Source of the DNA: Hexactinellida sp. DTS-2022 | Lineage: Eukaryota > Porifera > Hexactinellida | Assembly: GCA_028753945.1 (NCBI GenBank) | Contig: JAPNXP010000007.1 | Span: 434,001 to 498,000 of the forward strand | Length of the DNA: 64,000 nucleotides | Direction: 5' to 3' | Shown here: positions 31,182 to 64,000 of the stretch, one piece after another | Position numbering within the stretch: position 1 is the first letter of the stretch | Layout: every line of letters begins with the position of its first letter | Translations under genes and position numbers: made by a program | The notes under the pieces: model-generated | The model's database searches: none | Seen by the model: only the letters and a program-made list of their open reading frames with translations | Told to the model about the DNA's origin: nothing

Positions 31182-34100
31182 TAAACAAACAAACAAACAA
31201 ACAAACAAACAAACAAACAAACAAACAAACAAACAAACAAATAAACAACAAACAAACAACAAACAAACAATCAAACAAACAATCAAACAACACTTCCTTA
31301 TAGGAATTAAGCAGCACTATTACCACATACGTACAGTTGACTCCGCTTAAAGGGTCAGTTTTGTTCCAGGGTAGTTTGACCCGATTAAGCGGAAAAATAT
31401 ATTAACCGGTGGCTCTATTAAGTGAGTATACTATACAGGTGTTGATGCTTGTAATGCAGAAGGGGGGCCTACACACAGAGGACATAAACAGGTTCTCTCT
31501 TGTGGAGAGTTGTCCCACTAACCCCAGGGTGCCAGAGCGTGAGCTGGGCCTACACGAATATCCTCTGATTATACACATGCGACATCTGGACATGCCCGAA
31601 CCGTTCCACTTCGAGCTGAGAACCCGGCCGTCCACGAGTCTGCAGTTTGTTATAAATGTGCCAGATAAGCTCACTACGCATACACTCAGAATACAAATAG
31701 CCTCAAATACAACTGCAAGGGAGTGCATACAACTATTCAAGAAAAGGTAAGAGATCCAGATAATGCAATAGGGGATTCGAAGGGCTTTTTTACTCAAGAG
31801 AAAGAAAACAAGTTATGAACCTGATAAAACGTTACGTAACACAAAATTCCAGAATATTAGCGATCCCCCCCTATGTTTTTAGTTTTTCTAATGCACAAAG
31901 CATGGTTCTAACGTCTAATGCCAAAACAAATCACAACAAAATTTAGTAACAATTTACATAGCACCAATCGAGTTCAAAATTACAAAATTCTAGTGTAATC
32001 ACAGAAATTTACCCTATTACAGTAAACTCCCGTTATAACCAAGTCGGATATAACGAAATAACTGCTTATAACGATATGGATAATTTCCCCCAGAGCACTA
32101 AATGCATTAATTATTATCCGCTTATAGCGAATTTCCGGATATAACGAAGGGATTTACAGGTCCCAAGCACTTCGTTTTAACGAGAGTTCACTGGTTACAG
32201 GGTAATTTTAGAATTATCAGATTCAATAATAACCCATAATACTTAAAAAAATCCCACACACGCCTCAATAAGATTAATGCATTTAGTGCTATAGGGGAAA
32301 ATATCCATTTCTTTATAAGCAGTTATTTCGTTATATCCGACTTAGTTATTACGGGAGTTCACTGTATGCCTTAAAATTCCCACACTAGGATTCCTAACGA
32401 GCCCTACTAGCTACTCTCAAGTTGGTTGCAATAAACGAATCCAACATTGCCATAATTAGAGCTTAATCACAGAAAAATCTAATACTTATGCCATACAATC
32501 CTCACACACACTTCACACTAGGATTCCTGAGCTTAGCGAGCCTACGCTTAAGTTGGTCGTAGAGACGGAGAGAGAGAACGGAGAGTTCACGCGGCTACGA
32601 GAGCACGAGACGCCTGTACTCCTCTCATCCGATTGGTCGGAGGAGGGAGAGCACATGCTATTCTCTATAAGCAGAGAAGCGCCAGTGGCCAATGAGCAGC
32701 GGACTACGAGACAGCTGTTGGATGAGATACAGGACCTAGAGGTACTATATATATATACAGGGATTATAGTTATTCGTAGTGGGATAGAGATTAATTGAGA
32801 GCATAGATATTCAAGTATTTCGTTTAGAGACCCTCTTTTTCGGATATTACGTACCTTGTTTAGCCAACTTTTGTACAAACCAAATTCAAATTTTTGTTAT
32901 AGACAATTTTTGTCATAGTAACTTGATATTAGGAGAATATTCTATTAGGCGAATTGCTAATCGCGAACTCCACTGTACTGTACATTCATATACACTATAC
33001 AGTAGAACCTCGTTAGTACGAAAACCACCATCGAAATATCTTCGCCTTATCCGGAATTCGTATTAACCAATATAATTTGTATTGGTTAGGCTTTGAAAGG
33101 GACTGAATAGTATTCATACTACCATGTCCCTACTAACGAGGCTCTACATTAGTTATAACAGAGTATGTATATAGAGTGCAGTCAGGAGTTACTGTGTTGT
33201 GGAACAGAAGTACACCACTCTGCAGGAGGAATACCAGAAGATGCTTCGTAAGAGCAGAGACAGCGCTAGCGCTAGCAATGGTAGGGACATTAGTGGCATA
33301 GACCAACTACAGGAACTAGATGTTAAGCTGCAGTTCAAAACACAGCTCTGTAGGGAACAGGTATGTACTGTACATAATGGATATACCCAGTGATGTTAGA
33401 TATAAGAACATTATATTTGAAAACGGTTGCCCTTATGCCATATACACCTATATAATTAATGCTGGTTATAAGAACATAATATGCAGTTGCCGACGATATT
33501 CTTATATCCGGCATCCACTGTAGTGATATTGGATATAGTGATATCAGATATAGTGATATATTTGCCAAAATCCCATGTCCTCACCATTACGCGTGATTTA
33601 TATAATGGATAGTAAAATCTAAAATTACACCTGTGCAGATAGTATTTTAAACCTTGGACCCCAGGGCATTCGCGTGATTTATATAATGGATAGTAAAAAT
33701 CTAAAATTATACCTTTGCCGACTGCATTTATACCTTGATCCCAGGGCATTCGCGTGATTTATATAATGGAAAGTAAATCTAAAATTACACCTGTGCCGAC
33801 TGCATTTATACCTTGGACCCCAAGGCATTCGCGTGATTTATATAATGGAAAGTAAATCTAAAATTACACCTGTGCCGACAGCATTTTATACCTTGGACCC
33901 CAAGGCATTCGCGTGATTTATATAATGGAAAGTAAATCTAAAATTACACCTGTGCCGACTGCATTTATACCTTGGACCCCAAGGCATTCGCGTGATTTAT
34001 ATAATGGAAATTAAATCTAAAATTACACCTGTGCCGACAGCATTTTATACCTTGAACCCCAAGGCATTCGCGTGATTTATATAATGGAAAGTAAATCTAA

Positions 34101-36113
34101 AATTATACCTGTGCCGACTGCATTTTTACCTTGGACTCCAAGACATTCGCGAGATTTATATTATGGATAGTAAAAATCTAAAATTATACCTGTGCCAACA
34201 GCATTTTATACCTTTAACAGGCAGGGCATGGTTCTACTGTATATAAAACTCTAGCATAAATTCCATATAATATACTATAGCAATACATAACAACATAACT
34301 AGCTAGCTTTAAATTTCCTCCAACTCAAAGGGTGAGTTCTATACATAGGCCAAGCCGGTACAACTAGAATACAAGATAAGAGAAATCCAGCTGTTAGGAA
34401 ATAGAAAGTTTGTATAAATTGCTGGCAATAATATCCCCAACAGAATCCTGCTATACCGAATAGCACCATAATGTATTGGTATAGTGATTCACCTCTTTTC
34501 TGTCCCTGGAAATCTATTTCGAGATTTTGTAGCCAATTCCATATACCGGACATAGCTAGATTGTTATAACAGTGAACTCTGTTAATAGGAACACCAGGGT
34601 TCGTATTATCGGGAATTCGTATTAACCGGAGTCACTTGCATGCATTTGTATAGGCTAGGGAATAAACCTTGTACTCCTTAACCGATATTTCCCTTATCCG
34701 TGTCCCTATTAACGAGAGTCTACTGTAATTTAGAAAGATGAATTAAAGGATTTGAAATCAAGAAACGAAGAATTAATAGGTAAGCTAGTGTATCTGAAAA
34801 CCGACACTATGACTAGCAAATATCCAGAAGACACCGAACTAACTGAATTGAAACTGAAACTAACCGAAAAGAAGAGAGAAGTTAACTTTAACGACGACGT
34901 ATCTCTCACAGATGAAAATACTTATCTTAAAGATGAGCTCAGAAAGAAACAGTTAATCGTTGACGAATTAGAATCCACAGGAAGGAAAAATGATTCTAAA
35001 AAGGGGCCAATTGGAGTAGATTTGTTTCCATTAGTGACTAAGCATCCTGATTACGCGTTTGTAGGAACTCATTTGGATATTAATAAGACGGGACCTGCTT
35101 TGGGTATTAGTATTGGGAGGAGAAATGAACCGGGGACCTTCGTTATGAAGGTTAGTTATATTTATTTTTAAAATAAATAAACAAATAACAAACCAACAAA
35201 CAAACATACAAGTAAACAAACAGACAAATAAACAAACAAACATATAAATAACTAAACAAACAAACAAACAAGCAAGCAAACATACAGGTAAACAAACAGA
35301 CAAACAAACAAAAAATAAACAAACAAACAAACAAACGAACAAAAGAGCAAACAAACCAACCAACTAACTAAATAACCAACTAACAAACAATTGACCAACT
35401 AACTTTCAGTTAACAAACAAACAAACAAACAAACAGACAAACAGACAAACGAACAAAAGAGCAAACAAACCAACAAACCAACTAACTAACCCCCAATTAA
35501 CAAACAGTTAAACAAACAAACTAACAACTAACAAACAAACAATTACCACTACACATGTACATATAGCTATATTATTATTCTATAGATAATACCTGACTCA
35601 GTAGCAGCTAAGGACGGCAACATTCGTACCGGAGACAGATTGATAGAAGTTAACGGAACAGACATTAGTCACTTAGAGCATTCTGCAATAGTTAGTCTAT
35701 TCAAGAGTGTAACCACAAGTGTTAAGATAGTAGTGGCGCGTAAAACCGAGCGAGACCAACTAGCGCAACAGAAATTAGCGCAGAAAACAATTAGTTATGA
35801 AAACTTAAAAGAAAAGAATCAAACACTCGAAACACGAATCGAAGAGATGAATAAATTAAAAGAATTAATTATTGATAAAGAGACAGAAATTTCAGATTTG
35901 AAACGACAAGTTAAATCTAAATTAATTCTAGAAGAGAGTGAGCATACTGCATTAGAAGCGGAATACACTTATACACGTGGATATTTAGACCAAATTCTTA
36001 CAGTTTTAGAAAGAGATGCGCCTCATATAATAGCTAGATTGCCTCAAGAATTCGATCCTATACCAGAAATTAGTGAAACCGATTATGCTATCAATGATGA
36101 GGAATGGTGTTAA
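23628..36113 (+). CDS. multidomain scaffold: SAM-SAM-RA-RA-coiled coil-PDZ (1356 aa)
   Basis: Seventeen exons: 23628-23806, 24508-24799, 25026-25148, 26004-26162, 26483-26620, 27091-27402, 27783-27923, 28137-28440, 29146-29372, 29836-30035, 30388-30557, 30823-31022, 31439-31746, 32522-32741, 33208-33360, 34734-35150, 35586-36113 (stop). All phases close. Order: Ser/Pro-rich N-terminus with two SRLE-(R/L)-IR motifs. SAM1 at about 345-410 (WDLENVVDWLHFIQLQYLEP). SAM2 at about 586-645 (WTPSDTCQWLSSL ... EQEQLLSRLQEI). RA-like 1 at about 780-865 (MLRIYVTHVLPDATYKAVL). RA-like 2 at about 885-965 (TLRIQIASNTTARECIQLF). Coiled coil to about 1115. PDZ at about 1142-1225 (PALGISIGRRN ... GNIRTGDRLIEVNG), then a second coiled coil. 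SAM and RA domains suggest assembly with a Ras-like GTPase, and PDZ suggests membrane tethering. I recognise no named gene with this order. RA calls are weaker than SAM and PDZ. Confidence 0.85.
24283..24457. mobile_element. hAT-like MITE in SAM/RA/PDZ intron 1
   Basis: Inverted ends cagggtttgatacaga and tctgtatcacaccctg, flanked by a short direct repeat GTCCT (24278-24282, 24458-24462). It lies 51 bp before the exon-2 acceptor. Confidence 0.7.
24826..25010. repeat. (TTTG)n microsatellite, SAM/RA/PDZ intron 2
   Basis: tttgtttg/tttattt units starting about 30 bp after the donor. Similar intronic arrays in this gene: 26675-26790, 26860-27020, 27610-27775, 30560-30815, 31090-31295 (also CAGA), 35165-35550. 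Confidence 0.92.
25210..25935. repeat. duplicated intron segment carrying a broken copy of exon 4
   Basis: About 150 bp is present twice (from 25260 and from 25785; shared catcatcgagcaattaaatt and accctattttggttcgc). Next to the second copy, 25740-25778 repeats the first 35 or so bases of exon 4 (gaagaggttctaggggagct) including a preceding AG, then diverges. Confidence 0.75.
27941..28110. mobile_element. pogo-like MITE, family P5
   Basis: cagtggatgccggctataag ... gcacatcgtcgggaactgca. It starts 17 bp after the exon-7 donor. Confidence 0.7.
28469..28759. mobile_element. P6 MITE interrupted by a P4 MITE
   Basis: Left part gtggtgttcgcctaatagcg, then a complete P4 element (28514-28613), then the rest of P6 (attagcaagttatttcagtc ... 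ttacgcgaataccactg). Confidence 0.78.
28771..29100. mobile_element. P1 MITE with a family-C insertion, followed by a second C half
   Basis: cagtagactctgttaatagg ... accagagtatactg (28771-29033). It is interrupted at about 28888-28975 by family C (aatctaaaattactgctgtg). A reverse C half follows at 29037-29100. Exon 9 starts 46 bp later. Confidence 0.75.
30282..30330. repeat. intronic duplicate of the end of exon 10 with its donor
   Basis: cccattaaggaggccaggta is an exact copy of the exon-10 3' end plus splice donor (compare 30020-30039), embedded in altered flank. It could be a pseudo-exon or an alternative donor. Confidence 0.75.
31090..31295. repeat. (CAGA)n + (CAAA)n compound microsatellite
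   Basis: About 17 acag/agac units followed by about 25 caaa units in intron 12. Confidence 0.95.
31334..31433. mobile_element. P4 MITE whose end abuts the exon-13 acceptor
   Basis: cagttgactccgcttaaagg ... ggctctattaagtgagtata. The acceptor cag (31436-31438) follows its terminal TA within a few bases. Confidence 0.78.
32378..32435. repeat. intronic duplicate of the start of exon 14 with its acceptor
   Basis: cacactaggattcct...cgagccctact...caagttggt copies the acceptor and first 35 or so bases of exon 14 (32514-32556) with small changes, about 140 bp upstream of it. Confidence 0.75.
33575..34215. repeat. 80-bp satellite array beside SPCS1 copy 2 (inverted)
   Basis: About eight monomers such as cattcgcgtgatttatataa tggaaagtaaatctaaaatt, the reverse complement of the array at 2940-3495. 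Adjacent monomers here are more alike than across arrays (recurring ccttggaccccaaggcattc), suggesting local homogenisation. Confidence 0.92.
34299..34553 (-). CDS. SPCS1: signal peptidase complex subunit 1 (SPC12), copy 2
   Basis: Intact 84-aa frame nearly the same as the copy at 2616-2870: one residue differs, and synonymous differences are few. It is antisense inside intron 15 of the SAM/RA/PDZ gene. The P1 MITE in front (34570-34725) and the satellite behind (33575-34215) travel with it. It has the same two membrane segments and the WPMYRTHPL loop. Both copies could be expressed from the MITE-bearing upstream sequence. Which copy is ancestral cannot be told from this window. Confidence 0.9.
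   Translation of the reverse strand: MSGIWNWLQNLEIDFQGQKRGESLYQYIMVLFGIAGFCWGYYCQQFIQTFYFLTAGFLLSCILVVPAWPMYRTHPLSWRKFKAS
34570..34725. mobile_element. P1 MITE between SPCS1 copy 2 and exon 16
   Basis: cagtgaactctgttaatagg ... aacgagagtctactg, TA on the right. It ends 8 bp before the exon-16 acceptor and begins 16 bp from the SPCS1 start codon. Confidence 0.85.
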
Positions 36114-37152
36114 TGTGAACAACTTATTTATGAATAATCTTATTTATATTTTTACTACCCTTATATATGTAGACGAAATTGTTATTTTTGATATTTCGAA
36201 AATATTTTTATTTATCTATACTAACTTTGTTTATTTATATTAGTAGTCAACTAGTCATGATACCAAATAACGGTTCAAAAATGGTTTATATTTAAGGTTT
36301 TTTTTATCGGTCAACACCTCAATAAAAAATCGGCTTCGTAAAGGCAAATTAAATTTTTTATAGATTAATTTTATATTTAATAAATTACTATATTACCAGT
36401 ACCTGAAATTACATTAGAAAAGGTGTTGGCCGATATAGTAGAACCTCGTTAATACGAACATTATTTCAGTCCCCTTCAAACCCTTTTCAATGCAAATTAC
36501 ATTGGTTAAGACAAACGCATTTGACAGTCCCCTGGTGTTTGTATAACTAACCTAGTGTATTAAAATATTCCGTTTATTTACTTTATAATTAATGTATTAT
36601 ACTTTTCAACATAAATTCAAGTGATATAAATTTACTAATAGATAACAACATATAATAATCTGAGATAAATATGAATAGCAGTATGTTTGTTTCTTTTGTG
36701 TTGTTTCTTCAGATCAATGTACATTTATCTAAACAACAACAACAAATAAATAAAACCATAATATATAAACCAACTAACACCTTTCAATATCAAACCCTTC
36801 TTCGTAAAGGTGACTTTTTTATATCAAAAATGAATATTTTTTTTATTGATTGTGTGTCCCAACCTTTGTTTATTATTTTAATTACAGTAAAACGTGTCAT
36901 TTATGGTCATTTACCAGTGGTATTGAAGTACAGTATTATTCGTGCTAGAAAATGGTCTTAATTAAGCATAGGTCATATGAACCACTACAGTAGAACCTCG
37001 TTAGTACGAACACAAAGGGACCGTCGAAATGCGTTCGCCTTATTTGGAATTCTTATTAACCAATATCATTTGTATTGAAAAGGCTTTGAAGTAGACTGAA
37101 TAGTATACGTTTTAACCGTGTTTCTACTAACGAGGTTCTACTGTACTTGTAT
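36114..37152. other. intergenic, MITE-rich
   Basis: Family-H MITE (about 36300-36437), truncated P2 (36434-36546) and full P2 (36988-37143). No supported gene. Confidence 0.6.
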
Positions 37153-37612
37153 TTACTCACTAGAACCCTTCTTTTTCCCTTCCTTCGCCTGTCCCTCTCC
37201 TACCTGATCTGCTAATTCTTCTTTATTTTCTAATAAATCTTCTTTCTTTTCCAATAAATCTTCTTTAACTTCATCTGCTTTCGTCTCGCAATGCTCATCT
37301 TGCATAGCGACTGTTGAATGCAAATGGAATTTAATTATTTACCATTTAACAGATAAATCAGTGGTGTTCGTATAGTACAAGTCACATTTTGCACGAAATT
37401 TGCTTGCTATTAGAGGAACATAATTAACATTGAATGCTCTATTAAGGACTGAAAATAAGTTGCTAATAGTCAGTAATAGAGTAATTGCTATTAGGCGAAC
37501 ACCACTGTAAGTTATTTTTCAATAATAGGTGTGAAAATGTAGATATAAAGTGTGAAAACGTACCTTGTGGCTCAGATTGGGCATCTTGTTGTATTACCTC
37601 CGATTCCGACAT
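37153..37612 (-). CDS. small acidic, Lys/Glu-rich protein of unknown function
   Basis: Two exons on the minus strand: 37612-37564 (MSESEVIQQDAQSEPQ) and 37310-37153 (stop). The donor gtacgt and the acceptor are both good, and phase 1 closes, giving 68 aa. The body is charged and helical, with a near-repeat EDLLEKKEDLLENKEELA, and ends in Lys/Gly (KEGKKKGSSE). No domain, signal peptide or membrane segment is seen. The 253-bp intron contains a whole P6 MITE (37359-37507). The model rests on splice signals and frame only, so a spurious call is possible. Confidence 0.5.
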
Positions 37613-38569
37613 TATAAACAAATAATTATTAATAACTTTTAATTTATCTGCCTACCTAATTTATACTATTTGCTGCATTCAAGAATTATCTGTGTGAATA
37701 CAAAGGATTCATTGGGATTTATAGGATTTAGTCTATGCACCTTATCAAAAATAGTTTGTTTAGATTCAAACATGTGATCTTACCTATTCATACAAGAATG
37801 CTTGAATGACCCACGTTTTAGGGAATTTATTATGCTTTATGCTGTAAAATATGTATTGTATTATTATATTGATTCAATACTACAAAAATGCAAATTAATT
37901 TTTTGTTATTTGCATGCAATTAAGTCACTGGGATAATTAGCTTCTAGTATGTATTTTGTTAATTTTATGTTGCAGGGAATTTTTAAATATAATTTATACC
38001 GGTTATAAAAGCATATTTTTATACTTACAACATTGTACTTATAACCAGGGCTACTTATATATCGGCAAATACATTTTCAATATAAAAAACCGGCTTCGCA
38101 AAGGTGAATTTTGGTGTAAAAATTTCTTTGCCAGTGCCTGAAATTACATTAGAAAATTCTTAGCCGATATAAAAGTAAAATTTGTGTTCGCTTAATTGCA
38201 ATTGCTCTATTAGCAAGTTATTTTCAATCCCCAAGCGAGCATTTAATGTTAATTCTGTTCCTTTAATAGCAATATTCGCGTATTAGCAAGCAAATTTCAT
38301 GCAAAATGCGACTTGCTGTATATTGTTTTTCAGTTTTATACTGTATAAATGGGCGATGGATATTCTATTGTTTGTAAGTTGGTTATTTGTTGGTTCCTTT
38401 GAGAGATGAAAGTTCTGATTCGATTGTGTAATTACGATTTCGGATGGCATGCAATACATTTTCAGAAAAATTGTTTATTTATAATGTAATTTTCATACTA
38501 AGATTTTACTGAATTTGTAATAAATTTGTTTATTATTTATTATATACACAAATAATATTATAGAAATAA

Positions 38570-38745
38570 CTTATATGTAGACCGTCTATTCCTAGACCAG
38601 GTTTTCTTACATATAAAATAGTATTACCCATAGACGGCAGGGGCTTTTGGTCTACAAAATTTATAGACAGTCTACAAATTTTAGCTTAGTTTGTATGGGG
38701 TTTATAGACCGTCTAGAAATAGACGGTCTACATATAAGGATGCTC
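38570..38745. mobile_element. family-E hairpin MITE
   Basis: tatgtagaccgtctattcct ... agacggtctacatataag inverted ends. Related copies at about 53880-54030 and 61690-61830 share accaaaagccc and cctggtctaga. Confidence 0.75.
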
Positions 38746-39221
38746 AATATTATACTCATTAACAACGAAATATTAACGCCATTTTACAAATTTAACTTTA
38801 TACCTATATTTTAGTATTTTCTTAGGAAATTTCCTAACATTTCTATGGGAAATTCAATAGACTTCTCTATTATATTTCTATTGAGTATCCATTACAATTT
38901 CCACACTAATTAGATATAGTCTCTCTCTATATCATTATATAAATCCTTTCTAAAAGATTGGAATTATTTCTTTTAATTAATTGCTCATTTATAAAGGGAA
39001 CATTTTCCTTTTACCTGTCCACAATTTTGGAAATTAGTTCTCATTACTAACACCTTTCTAAAGGGATATTTCAGAGCCATTACCGTTACTACCTATTTAA
39101 TCATGTGGCTTATTTATATATCTGCCAACACCTTTTTAATATTAAAAACCCTGCTTCACAGGATGAATTTTTAATACAAAATGACGTTGAATTACATAAG
39201 AAAGGTGTTGGCCGATATATA

Positions 39222-39361
39222 TAGTAGAACCTCGTTAGTACAAACACTATTCAATCCCCTTCAAAGCAATTCAATACAAATGACATTGGTTAATACGAAT
39301 TCCGTATAAGGCGAACGCATTTTGACGGTCCCCTGGTGTTCGTACTAACGAGGTTCTACTG
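39222..39361. mobile_element. P2 MITE directly upstream of OGT
   Basis: agtagaacctcgttagtaca ... actaacgaggttctactg. It ends 22 bp before the OGT start codon and is abutted on the left by a family-H element. Confidence 0.85.
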
Positions 39362-39383
39362 TATAAGTAATTCCTTTAGCCAT

Positions 39384-64000
<24,617 letters not shown>

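Larger units (their letters stand above)
37613..39383. other. intergenic before OGT
   Basis: Family-H (38044-38170 and 39112-39220), P6 (38180-38320), family-E hairpin (38570-38745) and P2 (39222-39361). The rest (37620-38040, 38750-39110) is AT-rich with nothing recognised. Confidence 0.6.

Noticed and set aside
36671-36961. 96-residue frame in intergenic DNA
   Set aside because: AT-rich, low complexity, no homology recognised and no splice or promoter context; may be chance.

Overview
This is a window of nuclear DNA from an animal. The genes have many short exons with GT-AG splice sites, and they encode metazoan-type proteins: X11/Mint, a BAR-PH-ArfGAP protein, CCT3, PRMT5, OGT, and TRAF-type zinc-finger and NHL proteins. 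The DNA is AT-rich, full of (TTTG)n/(CAAA)n microsatellites and very densely packed with MITEs. Young, intronless TRAF-like and NHL genes next to old single-copy genes fit an early-branching animal. A demosponge is my best guess, at low confidence for anything finer than 'non-bilaterian animal'.

Layout. 1-1887: 3' end of an APBA/X11/Mint gene (+). 2430-3495: SPCS1 (intronless, +) with a MITE in front and an 80-bp satellite behind. 3684-8492: ACAP-like ArfGAP without ankyrin repeats (+). 9063-11211: ankyrin-only gene (+). 11822-22805: CCT3 (+), whose 7-kb intron 4 holds three intronless TRAF-zinc-finger genes, two of them an inverted pair. 23628-36113: a 17-exon gene (1356 aa, +) with two SAM domains, two RA-like domains, coiled coils and one PDZ. 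Its intron 15 holds a second, inverted copy of the SPCS1 + satellite unit. 37153-37612: a tiny two-exon acidic gene (-). 39384-64000: OGT (+, 17 exons seen, incomplete at the 3' side). OGT intron 2 (11 kb) contains two bL36m ribosomal-protein genes (-), a palindromic pair of NHL genes, and the whole of PRMT5 (-). OGT intron 8 contains an acyl-CoA dehydrogenase (-).

Exon boundaries were read by eye. In every multi-exon model the phases close without a frameshift across all junctions, which is the main support for the models. The old genes are housekeeping or signalling genes with no obvious common pathway. Their nesting looks like a compact genome later inflated by MITEs and minisatellites.

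The most notable signal is a transposon that became an intron. The single intron of the acyl-CoA dehydrogenase is exactly one 298-bp hAT-like MITE plus one copy of its 8-bp target duplication, and the two duplication copies supply the splice junctions (an introner). Around it are at least nine pogo/Tc1-like MITE families with a shared terminal design (CAGT...ACTG between TA dinucleotides). Many of them end within about 80 bp of a start codon or next to a splice site. No transposase gene was found in the window.
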